NCBI RefSeq assembly: GCF_030159095.1
Contig: NZ_BRXS01000004.1
Location: 243,673-307,672, forward strand
Direction: 5' to 3'
Length of the DNA stretch: 64,000 nt
Origin: Roseisolibacter agri
Lineage (GTDB): Bacteria; Gemmatimonadota; Gemmatimonadetes; Gemmatimonadales; Gemmatimonadaceae
The position numbers and the translations under genes are program-made. The notes under the pieces were generated by a model. It was not told where the DNA came from. It made no database searches and saw only the letters and a list, made by a program, of their open reading frames with translations. Positions 20,987 to 29,857 of the stretch are shown here, one piece after another; position 1 is the first letter of the stretch; each line of letters begins with the position of its first letter.

Positions 20987-22516
20987 TCAGTCGCCGAGGG
21001 TGCGCTCCACGGCGGCCTGCGCGGCCTGCGCGGCGCGGGCCGCGCGCTCGACCAAGGCGCGCGCCTCGGCCGCGAGTGGCGCACCGTCGGTGCGGTCCTC
21101 CAGCGCGACGACGTTGACGCGCACGTTGTACGCGGCGCCGCGGCACGCGGCCTCCGCGAGCATCGCCGCGACGCCGGCGTCGGTGACGGCGTTGCTGTTG
21201 CCGCGCTCCGCGACCGCGGCGGCCAGCTCCGCGACGTCGGCGGCGGCGCGCGCGGTCTCGAGGGGCACCGCGGCCGCGCCGAGCAGCGCCTCGTGGATCG
21301 CGCGCGCGCGTGCATCCGCGGCGTCGGCGGGCTCCTTCGGCAGCCTGTAGGCGGCGCTCACCTGCTCGTAGGCGTGCGCGTCGCGCGCGACGAGCGCGGC
21401 GAGACGGTTCCCCAGGTCCGCGGCGCGCAGTGCGGCCTCGCGCATCTCGGCGTCGACGGCGGCGTACTTCTTCTTGCCGACCGTGAGGCCCGCGACCATC
21501 TGCGCGAGCGCGGCGCCGAGCGCGCCCGCGTGCGCCGCGACGCTGCCGCCGCCGGGCGTGGGCGACGCGGATGCGACGTCGGCGACGAAGCCCGACAGCG
21601 ACGCGCCGCCCTGCACGGCGTCGCGCACCTGCTGCTCCAGCAGCATCGAGGGGCCGAAGCCGCGCAGCTGCACGTGGCGGGCGCCGGCCTCCATCAGCGC
21701 CCGTTCGGGGACGAGGCCCACCAGCTCGCTCCACGTGGGCGTCACGCCGTGCGCCGCGGCCTCGCTGCGCACGGCCTCGTACGCGCGGTGCAGCGGCGTC
21801 TTCTCGGTGTCGACGAGGTTCATCGAGACCTGCGCCTGCCCGTCGACCTCGAGGCCCAGCGCCTTCACGTAGCGCAGGCCGCCCGACGAGCCGCGCACGG
21901 CCTTCGCGACCTCCTTGGCGACGGGGACGTTGGACGCGGGGCCGAGGTAGACGTTGTACGCGACGAGGAACGGGCGCGCGCCGATGACCGTCGCGCCCGC
22001 GCTCTCGTGGATCGCGTCGGGCCCGAAGTCGGGGACGCGGTTGGGGTTCGTGCCGAGCTCCGTGCGCAGCCCCTCGAACTCGCCGCGGCGGATGTCGGCG
22101 AGGTTCTCGCGGTCGGGGCGCGTCGCGGCGCGCTCGTAGAGATAGACCGGGATCTGCAGCTCGCGTCCCACGCGCTCGCCGAGCGTGCGCGCGAGCGCGA
22201 TGCAGTCCTCCATCGTGCTCCCCCAGGCACCGAGGGGCACGAACGGACAGACGTCGGTGGCACCGATGCGCGGATGCTCGCCGCGGTGCTCGCGCAGGTC
22301 GATGCGCCGTGCCGCCTCGGCGATGCCCGCGTACGCCGCGTCGACGGCCTGCGCGACGGGCGCCACGAACGTCACGACCGTGCGGTTGTGCGACGGGTCG
22401 GACGAGACGTCGAGGATGGTGACGCCCTCGACGTGCGCGATCGCGTCACGGATGGCGGCGATGACGTCGGGGCGGCGGCCCTCGCTGAAGTTCGGGACGC
22501 ATTCGACCAGCTTCAT
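20987..22516 (-). CDS. ftcD: Glutamate formiminotransferase / formimino-THF cyclodeaminase fusion
   Basis: The protein transfers a formimino group from formiminoglutamate to tetrahydrofolate and then releases ammonia, channelling histidine carbon into the folate pool. The 509-residue product has the transferase domains first (residues 1 to about 300: MKLVECVPNFSEGRR, EHPRIGATDVCPFVPL) and the helical cyclodeaminase domain last (from about 310: ASPTPGGGSVAAHAGALGAALAQMV). The bifunctional arrangement matches the mammalian enzyme and several bacterial ones. The ATG before KLVECVPNFSEG is chosen; 36 upstream codons come from a palindromic element. No hut genes are nearby. Confidence 0.92.
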   Translation of the reverse strand: MKLVECVPNFSEGRRPDVIAAIRDAIAHVEGVTILDVSSDPSHNRTVVTFVAPVAQAVDAAYAGIAEAARRIDLREHRGEHPRIGATDVCPFVPLGAWGSTMEDCIALARTLGERVGRELQIPVYLYERAATRPDRENLADIRRGEFEGLRTELGTNPNRVPDFGPDAIHESAGATVIGARPFLVAYNVYLGPASNVPVAKEVAKAVRGSSGGLRYVKALGLEVDGQAQVSMNLVDTEKTPLHRAYEAVRSEAAAHGVTPTWSELVGLVPERALMEAGARHVQLRGFGPSMLLEQQVRDAVQGGASLSGFVADVASASPTPGGGSVAAHAGALGAALAQMVAGLTVGKKKYAAVDAEMREAALRAADLGNRLAALVARDAHAYEQVSAAYRLPKEPADAADARARAIHEALLGAAAVPLETARAAADVAELAAAVAERGNSNAVTDAGVAAMLAEAACRGAAYNVRVNVVALEDRTDGAPLAAEARALVERAARAAQAAQAAVERTLGD

Positions 22517-22563
22517 CTTCGGGGCAGGATTGAGAGTGAGCTGCGGGCTGCGAACCTTGAAGC

Positions 22564-22640
22564 CGGCTGCGTGCATCGTGCTGCGTGCGGCGTGAGGAGC
22601 GTCCCGAGGTCGGACACGCAGCACGCAGCACGATGCAGCC
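22564..22640. repeat. Palindromic element C1
   Basis: This imperfect inverted repeat is built from GCTGCGTG-type units on the left and CACGCAGC units on the right. It ends three bases before the stop of the inositol-phosphatase gene (minus strand). Its centre (about 22589-22618) matches the centre of element C2 in reverse orientation at about 25 of 30 bases. Confidence 0.75.
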
Positions 22641-22642
22641 GT

Positions 22643-23425
22643 TCAGGTATTCGATCGCACGACGTCGAGCATCCACGCGTGCATCGCCGGATTGCCGACG
22701 AGCAGCGACGTGTGGTCGACGCGGGCGGCGTCGCCGGCGAGGTCGCTGGTGACGCCGCCCGCCTCGCGGACGATCAGCAGGCCCGCGGCGATGTCCCAGG
22801 GCGCGAGCGTGTGCTCCCAGAAGGCGTCGAAGCGGCCGCACGCGACGTCGCATAGGTCGAGCGCCGCGGCGCCGGCGCGGCGGATGCCGGCGGTGCGCGC
22901 GGTCACGACGGCGAACTGCCGCTGGTAGCTGTCCAGGTGCGCGAGGTGCTTGAACGGGAAGCCGGTGCCGACGAGCGCGCGCGCCGGATCGGTCGTGGCG
23001 GAGACGTGGATGCGCGCGTCGGCGCCTCTCGCGTCGCGGCGCCACGCGCCCGCGCCGGCGGCCGCGTGGAAGGTCTCGCCCGTGGCGGCGTTGCGCACGA
23101 CGCCCGCGACCAGCTCGCCGGCGTGCAGCGCGCCGATGGAGACGGCGTACCACGGGAAGCCGTGCAGGAAGTTCGTCGTGCCGTCGAGCGGGTCGACGAC
23201 GAACGCGAGCCCCTCGCCGAGCACCTGCGACGGATCGTACGTCTCCTCGCCGAGGAAGACCGCGTCGGGAAAGGCGGCGAGCAGCACGTCGCGGACGATC
23301 GCCTCGGCGCCGCGATCGACGTCGCTCACGAAGTCGGCCGGGCCCTTGTGCTCCCACGTCAGCGCGCCGAGCTGCGCGGCGTGCGTGGCGATGAAGGCGG
23401 CGGCGCGGGCCGCGGCGTCGTGCAT
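22643..23425 (-). CDS. Inositol monophosphatase family protein
   Basis: A Mg-dependent phosphomonoesterase of the IMPase/SuhB/CysQ superfamily, 260 residues. Visible metal-site motifs in order are DFVSDVDRGAE, GEETY, DPLDGTTNFLHGFP and, near the C-terminus, WDIAAGLLIVREAGG. The substrate could be inositol phosphate, histidinol phosphate or another small sugar phosphate. The ATG at 23425 is used because an alternative at 23509 would overlap the divergent trpS start and adds a Gly/Pro-rich stretch. Confidence 0.88.
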   Translation of the reverse strand: MHDAAARAAAFIATHAAQLGALTWEHKGPADFVSDVDRGAEAIVRDVLLAAFPDAVFLGEETYDPSQVLGEGLAFVVDPLDGTTNFLHGFPWYAVSIGALHAGELVAGVVRNAATGETFHAAAGAGAWRRDARGADARIHVSATTDPARALVGTGFPFKHLAHLDSYQRQFAVVTARTAGIRRAGAAALDLCDVACGRFDAFWEHTLAPWDIAAGLLIVREAGGVTSDLAGDAARVDHTSLLVGNPAMHAWMLDVVRSNT

Positions 23426-23467
23426 GGCCGCGAGCAGGGGACCGCCGGGCGCCGCGAGAGCGTCGCC

Positions 23468-23496
23468 TTGCTGTGCTCCGGAGCCGTCTCTAGGTT
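23468..23496 (+). promoter_or_regulatory. Candidate trpS promoter giving a leaderless mRNA
   Basis: TTGCTG (23468-23473), a 17-base spacer and TAGGTT (23491-23496) lie directly before trpS. The -10-like hexamer ends six bases before the ATG, so transcription would begin at or next to the start codon. No Shine-Dalgarno sequence is present. Confidence 0.45.
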
Positions 23497-23502
23497 GGGC
23501 GA

Positions 23503-24489
23503 ATGGCACGGATCTTCAGCGGCATCCAGCCGTCGGGTGAGCTGCACATCGGGAACTACCTGGGCGCAGTCAAGAACTGGGTCCAGCTCCAGGACCAGCA
23601 TCCCGACGCGATCTTCTGCATCGTCGACTACCACGCGCTGACGGGGAACTACGACCCGGCGGCGCTGCGGCAGCGCACGCGCGAGATGGCGGTGTCGCTG
23701 CTCGCGGCGGGCATCGATCCCGCGAAGGCGACGCTCTACGCCCAGAGCACGGTGCCGCAACATACCGAGCTGGCGTGGATCTTCAACACGATCACGCCGC
23801 TCGGTGAGCTGGAGCGCCAGACGCAGTACAAGGACAAGGCGTCGCGGCAGGAGAGCGTGGTCGTCGGCCTCCTGACTTATCCGGTGCTGCAGGCCGCGGA
23901 CATCCTGCTCTACCGCGCCGACACGGTGCCCGTGGGCGAGGACCAGGTGCAGCACCTGGAGCTCTCGCGCGAGGTGGCGCGCAAGTGGAACCTCCGCTTC
24001 GCGCTGGAGGACGCGCCGTACTTCCCGGAGCCCCAGCCGCTGCTGACGCCGACGCGGCGCATCATGGGGCTCGACGGCAAGGCGAAGATGTCGAAGTCGA
24101 TGGGGAACACCATCGGCCTGCTGGAGTCGGGCGACGAGATCTGGGCGAAGCTGCGCCCCGCCGTGACCGATCCGGCGCGCGTGCGGAAGACGGATCCGGG
24201 CACGCCCCAGGTGTGCAACATCTACCACCTCCACAAGGCGTTCAGCCCGGCGCCCGTGGTGGCCGAGGTGGCGGAGAAGTGCAGCACGGCGGCGTGGGGG
24301 TGCATCGCCTGCAAGCAGGTGCTGTTCGAGCACATGGAGGCGGAGCTGGTGCCGATCCGGCGCCGGGCGGCCGAGCTGCGCGACCAGCCCGACCTGGCGA
24401 GCGAGGCGCTGGCGGCGGGGACGGCGCGGTGCCGGGCGATTGCGGCGGAGACGATGACCGCCGTGAAATCCGCCATGGGGCTGGAGTGA
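23503..24489 (+). CDS. trpS: Tryptophanyl-tRNA synthetase with iron-sulfur-type Cys motif
   Basis: This class I synthetase charges tRNA-Trp. The 328-residue product has the HIGH-type motif PSGELHIGNYLG at residues 9-20 and the KMSKS motif in GKAKMSKSMGN. Near residues 235-270 there are four cysteines spaced C-x21-C-x6-C-x2-C, almost the spacing (x22, x6, x2) reported for the [4Fe-4S] cluster of Thermotoga maritima TrpRS. The divergent promoter region with the IMPase gene is only 77 bases. Confidence 0.96.
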   Translation: MARIFSGIQPSGELHIGNYLGAVKNWVQLQDQHPDAIFCIVDYHALTGNYDPAALRQRTREMAVSLLAAGIDPAKATLYAQSTVPQHTELAWIFNTITPLGELERQTQYKDKASRQESVVVGLLTYPVLQAADILLYRADTVPVGEDQVQHLELSREVARKWNLRFALEDAPYFPEPQPLLTPTRRIMGLDGKAKMSKSMGNTIGLLESGDEIWAKLRPAVTDPARVRKTDPGTPQVCNIYHLHKAFSPAPVVAEVAEKCSTAAWGCIACKQVLFEHMEAELVPIRRRAAELRDQPDLASEALAAGTARCRAIAAETMTAVKSAMGLE

Positions 24490-24497
24490 GCCCAGCC

Positions 24498-24665
24498 GCG
24501 GAGGACGGAAGGGCGGAGGACGGAACGGCGGAAGACGATGGAGCGTGAAACGAAAGGGCGGACCCTTCAGGCTTGAAGCTTCAAGCCCAGAGGTCCGCCT
24601 GTCCGTTTCACGCCGTTTCGTCCTCCGTTCCACCGTCCTCCGCCGTTCCGTCCTCCGCCGTTCGG
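24498..24665. repeat. Palindromic element A1
   Basis: This long imperfect palindrome follows the trpS stop by about 10 bases. The left arm holds degenerate tandem copies of CGGAGGACGGAAC; the right arm has the complementary GTTCCGTCCTCCG copies. The centre contains the perfect 16-base palindrome at 24571-24586. A second, diverged copy (A2) follows the kinase gene near 44080. Confidence 0.8.
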
Positions 24666-24741
24666 CTCCAGGCCTACGCACGCTCCTTGCACCCCTCGGG
24701 GACCCATCAGACCGCACAGTCCCCGATCAGGAGATCGCCTC

Positions 24742-25134
24742 ATGGCAGCGAAGCCCCGCCCCGAGAAGTCCGGCGCCAACGCCGAAGAGACGCACAAGCC
24801 GGCGCGCGGCGCCGCCGGCGGGCGGCACGTGCCGGAGAGCGACCGCGAGGTGCGCGGCCAGGCGCTGCGCGACCAGATGGCGCAGCCGACGATCGAGTCC
24901 GTCACGACGATGGTGTGCGTCACGTGCGGGGCCGAGCAGTTCTTCGACGACGTGCCCCCGGCGAACCTGAAGTGTCAGCGGTGCGGCAGCTCGGTGTTCC
25001 GCGCCTTCGACACGCCCACCGTGCGCGACGAGGCGACGATCGCCCACCTCGAGGAAGAGGCCCGCAGCATCCAGCTCGGCGACGCGTCGCCGCAGACGAC
25101 GCCCGAGGACGTGCGCGACCTCGAGATGCAGTGA
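24742..25134 (+). CDS. Small zinc-ribbon protein
   Basis: A 130-residue protein of unknown function. An N-terminal Ala/Lys/Glu-rich segment of about 55 residues precedes a zinc ribbon with two CxxC pairs (MVCVTCG and LKCQRCG, about residues 58-83), then an acidic helical C-terminus. Such ribbons occur in nucleic-acid-binding or assembly proteins. It stands alone after element A1, and a 2-hydroxyacid dehydrogenase follows. I do not recognise a named family. Confidence 0.75.
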   Translation: MAAKPRPEKSGANAEETHKPARGAAGGRHVPESDREVRGQALRDQMAQPTIESVTTMVCVTCGAEQFFDDVPPANLKCQRCGSSVFRAFDTPTVRDEATIAHLEEEARSIQLGDASPQTTPEDVRDLEMQ

Positions 25135-25224
25135 CGCGGGGCTGATGGGCCGACACGCGTCGCGCGGACCCGCCGCGCGGCGTCACGGCTCGTGAGGGCA
25201 GGGCGCGATGGTTAGCGTTGGCGC

Positions 25225-26292
25225 ATGTCTGAACCCGCGCCCTCCCGCGTCCTCGTCGTCGACCTGAACTCCAGCGCCCGCGTCTGGGCGCTGCCGCCGT
25301 CGGCCGCCGCCCGCCTGCGCGAGGCGACGCCCCCCGACTGGGAGGTCCGCGTGGTGGACGCGCCCACCGTCTCCGACGGCGACGGCGGGCGGGCGCCCAG
25401 CGGCGAGGCGCTGGCCGCGGTGCGCGACGCGGAGGTGTACTTCGGGTTCGGGCTGCACCCCGCGCTGCTGGCCGGCGCGCCCCGCCTCCGCTGGGTGCAG
25501 AGCGCCGCCGCCGGCGTGCGCAGCCTGCTCTCGCCCGAGCTGCTGGCGCGCGAGATCGTGCTCACCAACGCCGCCGGCGTGATGGCCATCCCGATGGCCG
25601 AGTACGTCCTCGCGGGCGTGCTGCACTTCCTGCGCGGGTTCGACGTCGCGCTGGCGCAGCAGCGCGCGGGCACGTGGGACCGGGCGCCGTGGGTCGAGCC
25701 GGCCGCGCCGCCGGGCGGCTTTTCGGGGCCGCGCGAGATCGGCGAGTGCCGCGCGCTGATCGTCGGCGTGCGCGGGATTGGCGCCGCGGTCGCAGAGCGG
25801 CTGACGGCCTTGGGGGCGACGTGCGTGGGAGTCCGCCGACGCCCCGCCGCGGAGGCGCCGCCGGGGTTCGCGGCGGTCATCGGCCAGGACGGGCTGGACG
25901 CGGAGCTGGCGCGGGCCGACCTCGTCATCCTGGCCGCACCCAGCACACCGGAGACCGAGCGGCTCCTGGACGCACGGCGGCTGGGGTTGCTCCGGCCGTC
26001 GGCGATCGTCGTCAACGTGGGCCGCGGCGCGCTCGTGGACGAGGGCGCGCTCGTGGACGCGCTGGCCGCGGGCCGGCTGCGCGGGGCGGTGCTCGACGTC
26101 ATGGACGTGGAGCCGCTGCCCGGCGACAGCCCGCTCTGGCGCCTGCCCAACGTGCTCCTCACGCCCCACGTCTCCGCGACCTCGGCCGCCGGCTTCTGGC
26201 CGCGCATGCTGGACGTCTTCCTCGACAACTGGACGCGCTGGCGGCGTGGTACGCCGCTCCGCAACGTGGTCGACCCGGCCGCCGGCTACTGA
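25225..26292 (+). CDS. D-2-hydroxyacid dehydrogenase family protein
   Basis: An NAD(P)-dependent oxidoreductase of 355 residues acting on a 2-hydroxyacid/2-oxoacid pair; the substrate is not deducible. The Rossmann motif GVRGIGAAVAERL lies mid-protein. The catalytic Arg, Glu and His are visible in NVGRGALVDEGAL, DVMDVEPLPGDSP and LTPHVSATS. A TAGCGT hexamer (25213-25218) ends six bases before the ATG, so the mRNA may be leaderless. Confidence 0.88.
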   Translation: MSEPAPSRVLVVDLNSSARVWALPPSAAARLREATPPDWEVRVVDAPTVSDGDGGRAPSGEALAAVRDAEVYFGFGLHPALLAGAPRLRWVQSAAAGVRSLLSPELLAREIVLTNAAGVMAIPMAEYVLAGVLHFLRGFDVALAQQRAGTWDRAPWVEPAAPPGGFSGPREIGECRALIVGVRGIGAAVAERLTALGATCVGVRRRPAAEAPPGFAAVIGQDGLDAELARADLVILAAPSTPETERLLDARRLGLLRPSAIVVNVGRGALVDEGALVDALAAGRLRGAVLDVMDVEPLPGDSPLWRLPNVLLTPHVSATSAAGFWPRMLDVFLDNWTRWRRGTPLRNVVDPAAGY

Positions 26293-26346
26293 CGGCGGGC
26301 GACCGCGGGCATCGCGCCCTCCGCCCGTCTCCGGCCCGACTCCCCG

Positions 26347-27537
26347 ATGGAAAAGATCCTGCGCGCCGCCGTCGAGCGCGGCGCCTCCGACCTGCACATC
26401 AAGGCCGACGACGTCTTCCGGGCGCGCGTCGACGGGCGCCTGGTGCCGCTGACCCGGCAGGCGCTGACGGCGGAGCAGACGCGCGCGATCGCGCAGTCGC
26501 TGATACCGGTGGAGGCCGACCGCGCGCGCCTCGACGAGCTGTCCGACTACGACTGCTCGTACGCGCTGCCGGGCGTCGGGCGCTTCCGCGTCAACATCAT
26601 GCGGCAGCGGGGCGCGTTCTCGGTCGTGATGCGCGCCATCCCGTACGACGTGCCGACGCTCGAGAAGCTGCGGCTGCCGCCCGCCGTGTCGCGCATCGCC
26701 GACGCGGAGCGCGGGATGATCCTGGTCACCGGCGTCACGGGCTCGGGCAAGTCGAGCACGATGGCCGCGATGGTGCGGCAGATCAACGAGCGCTCCGAGA
26801 AGCACATCGTCACGCTCGAGAACCCGATCGAGTTCCTGCACGCCGACGTGCGCGCGAGCGTGACGCAGCGCGAGATCGGCGTCGACACCGACAGCTTCCG
26901 CAGCGGCCTGCGCGCCGCGCTGCGCCAGGATCCCGACGTGATCCTGATCGGCGAGATGCGCGACGCCGAGACGGTCGACACCGCGATGAAGGCGGCCGAG
27001 ACGGGCCACCTGCTCGTGTCGACGCTGCACACGCCGGACGCGCAGAGCACCATCCTGCGTACGATGGCGATGTTCCCGCCCGAGGAGCAGGAGGTCGTGC
27101 GCATGCGTCTCGCGGAGTCGCTGCACGCCGTCATCTCGCAGCGCCTGCTCCCGCGCGCGAGCGGCCAGGGGCGCGTGGTGGCGGCCGAGATCATGATCAA
27201 CACGGCCGCGATCCGCGACCTGATCGCCGAGGGGCGCGTGAGCGAGATCCGCGACCTCATGACCGAAGGCCGCATGCAGTACGGCATGCAGACGTTCGAC
27301 CAGCACCTGACGGACCTCGTGCGCTCGGGCGAGGTGACGTACGAGGTGGCGCTGGGCGCCGCGACGCGGCCGGCCGACTTCGCGCTGCAGTTCAAGATGC
27401 TGGGGGCGTCGATCCCGGCGCCGGCGCCGGCCGCCGCGGCGGAGGCGAGCGTCCCCGAGCCGGCGGGCGCCGGCGCCGGCGCGAAGGGGATGGACGGCTT
27501 GCAGGGCGCCGGGGAGTTCGACTTCTTGAACGGGTGA
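26347..27537 (+). CDS. pilT: Type IV pilus retraction ATPase PilT
   Basis: The hexameric ATPase powers pilus retraction and twitching. The 396-residue product has the PilT N-terminal domain (MEKILRAAVERGASDLHI), Walker A GVTGSGKSSTM near residue 130, the Asp box VTLENPIEFLH, Walker B DPDVILIGEMRD near 195-207, and the His box TGHLLVSTLHTPDA. The C-terminus beyond residue 350 is an Ala/Pro/Gly-rich tail ending EFDFLNG. No other pilus genes are adjacent. Confidence 0.92.
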   Translation: MEKILRAAVERGASDLHIKADDVFRARVDGRLVPLTRQALTAEQTRAIAQSLIPVEADRARLDELSDYDCSYALPGVGRFRVNIMRQRGAFSVVMRAIPYDVPTLEKLRLPPAVSRIADAERGMILVTGVTGSGKSSTMAAMVRQINERSEKHIVTLENPIEFLHADVRASVTQREIGVDTDSFRSGLRAALRQDPDVILIGEMRDAETVDTAMKAAETGHLLVSTLHTPDAQSTILRTMAMFPPEEQEVVRMRLAESLHAVISQRLLPRASGQGRVVAAEIMINTAAIRDLIAEGRVSEIRDLMTEGRMQYGMQTFDQHLTDLVRSGEVTYEVALGAATRPADFALQFKMLGASIPAPAPAAAAEASVPEPAGAGAGAKGMDGLQGAGEFDFLNG

Positions 27538-27592
27538 CGGCGCGCGGGCGCGCGCCGGCAGTCTCGCAGTCGCCCCGCACCCGGAGCCCCGC

Positions 27593-28537
27593 ATGACCCG
27601 AGTCCTCGCCGGCGCAATGGCGCCGGCCGTCACGCCGTTCGACGCCGACGGCGCGGTCGCGCGCGCGTCCTTCGAAACGAACGTGCGCGCGCACGTCGCG
27701 GCCGGCCTGTCCGGCGTCGTGGTGGCCGGATCGAGCGGCGAGGCCGCGCTGCTGGACGAGGGGGAGCGCGCGGCGCTGCTGACGTGGGCGCGCGCGCTCG
27801 TGCCGTCGGACCGCTGGCTGATCGCGGGCATCGGCGGCGAGAGCACGCGGCAGGTGATCCAGCGCGCGCGCGTGGCCGCCGACGCGGGCGCCGACGCGGT
27901 GCTGGTCGTATCGCCGCACTACTACGGCAAGCGGATGAGCGAGGCGGCGCTGCACGCGCACTTCACCGCCGTCGCCGACGCGAGCCCGCTGCCGGTGCTG
28001 CTGTACAACATCCCGGTGTACGCGCACCTCGTGCTGTCGCCGGAGCTGGTGGCGCGGCTGTCGCGCCACGGCAACGTCGTCGGCATGAAGGACAGCGCGG
28101 GCGACCTGGCGACGCTCGCGCGCTACGTCGAGTCGCAGCGCGACGACTTCCGCGTCCTCACCGGCCACGGGGGCACGTGGGCGCAGGCGCTCGCACTCGG
28201 CGTCTCGGGCGGCATCCTCGCGGTCTCGCTGTTCGCGCCGGCGCTGACGCTGGCCGTGTGGGAGGCCGCGCGCGCGGGCGACGCCGACGGCGCCGCGGCG
28301 CTGCAGGCGCGGCTGGTGCCGCTGGCGCGCGACGTGGTCGCGGCGCTGGGGCCCGCGGGGCTCAAGGCCGCGATGACGATGGTCGGGCTGGAGGGCGGCG
28401 TGCCGCGCGCGCCGCTGCTGGCGCTGGACGACGCGGAGCGCGAGCAGGTGCGCGCGGCGTTCGCGGCGGCCGTGGTGCCGCTCGTCGGCGCGCCGCCGAC
28501 GCCGGTCGCGGCGCGAGGGCTCGCGGCGGCGCACTGA
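27593..28537 (+). CDS. Dihydrodipicolinate synthase-family class I aldolase
   Basis: A TIM-barrel aldolase of 314 residues that forms a Schiff base on the Lys of VVGMKDSAG, with the Tyr of LLYNIPVYA nearby. The substrate loop reads GSSGE rather than the GTTGE of true DapA, which is closer to 4-hydroxy-2-oxoglutarate or 2-keto-3-deoxy-sugar-acid aldolases. I therefore do not call it dapA. No lysine-pathway genes are nearby. The M28 peptidase gene follows by 13 bases. Confidence 0.82.
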   Translation: MTRVLAGAMAPAVTPFDADGAVARASFETNVRAHVAAGLSGVVVAGSSGEAALLDEGERAALLTWARALVPSDRWLIAGIGGESTRQVIQRARVAADAGADAVLVVSPHYYGKRMSEAALHAHFTAVADASPLPVLLYNIPVYAHLVLSPELVARLSRHGNVVGMKDSAGDLATLARYVESQRDDFRVLTGHGGTWAQALALGVSGGILAVSLFAPALTLAVWEAARAGDADGAAALQARLVPLARDVVAALGPAGLKAAMTMVGLEGGVPRAPLLALDDAEREQVRAAFAAAVVPLVGAPPTPVAARGLAAAH

Positions 28538-28550
28538 CCCGTCGGGTCAC

Positions 28551-29735
28551 GTGAGCGACGCGGCCGCGCGTGCCCACCTGCGCGCGCTCGCGCATGCGCC
28601 GCGGCCCGCGGGCGGCGCGGCCGAAGCGGTGGCGCGCGCGCACGCGGCGGACACGCTCCGTCGCCTCCGCTTCGACGTGCAGGAGGTGCCGTTCACCTAC
28701 TCGGCACTCGTCGGCCGGTGGGGGACGCCGATCGCGGGCCTCGCGTCGATCACGGTGCTCGCAGCGGCCGCGTCGTTCGGCGCCGCGGGACGCGCGAGCG
28801 CGGCGCTGACGCTGATGTCCGCGGCGCTGGTCGTCGGCGGCATGATCGGCTGGTGGGCCGCGCGGCGCGGCGTGCTGAGCGCGCCCGTGCTGCGCCGCCG
28901 CGGCGTGAACCTGGTCGCGACGCGCGGCGACGCGCGGCCGACGGTGTGGCTGGTGGCGCACCTCGACTCGAAGTCGCAGCCGGTGCCGATCGGCGTACGC
29001 GCGGCGGGCGTGACGGGAACCATCGTCGCCTGGCTCGCCGCCCTCGTCCTCGCCGGGGCGCAGCTGGCCGGCGCGACGTGGGCGACGCCCGCGGTCTGGT
29101 GGGCGCTGGCCGCGTTCGCCGCGGTCGCCGGCGTGCCCGTGGCGGCGAGCGTCGTGACCGCGCGCTCGCCCGGCGCGCTCGACGACGCGTCGGGCGTGGC
29201 GACGGTGCTGCTGGCGGCCGAGGCGCTGCGCGACCTGCCGGAGGCGCCCGGCGTGCTGCTGACGAGCGCGGAGGAGCTGGGGCTGGCGGGCGCGCGGGCG
29301 TGGTGCGCGCAGCGGCATGCAGCGGGCGAGGTAGCCGGCGTCGCGCTGAACGTCGACGGCGTGGACGACGTGGGTGCGCTGACCGCGATGACGGGCGCGC
29401 GCGTGCCGACGGCGCTCGTCGCGGCGCTGGAGGCGGCGGCGCGCGACGCGGGGGCGACGCTCGGCGTGCGCCGCCTCGTGCCCGGGATCCTCGTGGACGC
29501 CGTCGCGCTGGCGGATGCGGGGTGGGCGACCCTGACGCTGAGCCGCGGCACGTGGGGGACGCTGACGCGCATCCACTCGCCGCGCGACAGCGCGGACCGG
29601 CTGGATGGCACCGGCGTGGCCGAGGCGGCACGCGTGCTGGCGGGCGCGGCGCGCGCGCTGCTGGGCGCCGCTCGCGGCGGCGCTCGGGGCGGCGAACCGG
29701 GCGTCCGGGTACCCCCGGCGGGGCGGACGGCCTAG
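28551..29735 (+). CDS. M28-family zinc metallopeptidase with membrane segments
   Basis: An aminopeptidase-like protein of 394 residues. Metal and catalytic motifs in order are VAHLDSKSQ, GALDDASGVAT, TSAEELGLAG and, near the C-terminus, IHSPRDSADRLD. Hydrophobic segments around residues 60-105 and 155-205 would place parts of the chain in the membrane, with the second pair interrupting the peptidase fold between the first His and the Asp. The GTG at 28551 is used. A short palindrome (28535-28549) precedes it. A classical terminator follows. Confidence 0.8.
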   Translation: MSDAAARAHLRALAHAPRPAGGAAEAVARAHAADTLRRLRFDVQEVPFTYSALVGRWGTPIAGLASITVLAAAASFGAAGRASAALTLMSAALVVGGMIGWWAARRGVLSAPVLRRRGVNLVATRGDARPTVWLVAHLDSKSQPVPIGVRAAGVTGTIVAWLAALVLAGAQLAGATWATPAVWWALAAFAAVAGVPVAASVVTARSPGALDDASGVATVLLAAEALRDLPEAPGVLLTSAEELGLAGARAWCAQRHAAGEVAGVALNVDGVDDVGALTAMTGARVPTALVAALEAAARDAGATLGVRRLVPGILVDAVALADAGWATLTLSRGTWGTLTRIHSPRDSADRLDGTGVAEAARVLAGAARALLGAARGGARGGEPGVRVPPAGRTA

Positions 29736-29744
29736 ATTCACCCC

Positions 29745-29771
29745 ACGCCCCGGGTGCCCCGGGGCGTTTTT
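29745..29771 (+). terminator. Rho-independent terminator after the M28 peptidase gene
   Basis: A 9-bp GC stem (29746-29754 with 29758-29766, TGC loop) is followed by TTTTT (29767-29771), 10 bases after the stop. It is the only textbook stem plus T-run I see in the window. It also lies about 90 bases upstream of purA. Confidence 0.85.
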
Positions 29772-29857
29772 CGTGTCCGCCGGCCAGCGACCCATGAGGC
29801 GCGGCCGCCCATGACCGCGCCGCGCCCGGCCTGCCGGAGCGCGCGCTCGCAGAGATC

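Noticed and set aside
24498-24665. A CRISPR array in the repeated GGAGGACGG units
   Set aside because: Repeats are short, degenerate, without regular spacers, and mirrored in the other arm; no cas genes are near.
25183-27846. An 887-codon minus-strand frame opposite the dehydrogenase and pilT genes
   Set aside because: Low-complexity Arg/His/Gly product with no domain; both plus-strand genes have intact catalytic motifs.
28535-28549. Short palindrome TGACCCGTCGGGTCA as an operator before the M28 gene
   Set aside because: Only a 7-bp arm in very GC-rich DNA, overlapping the upstream stop; it could occur by chance and has no second copy here.
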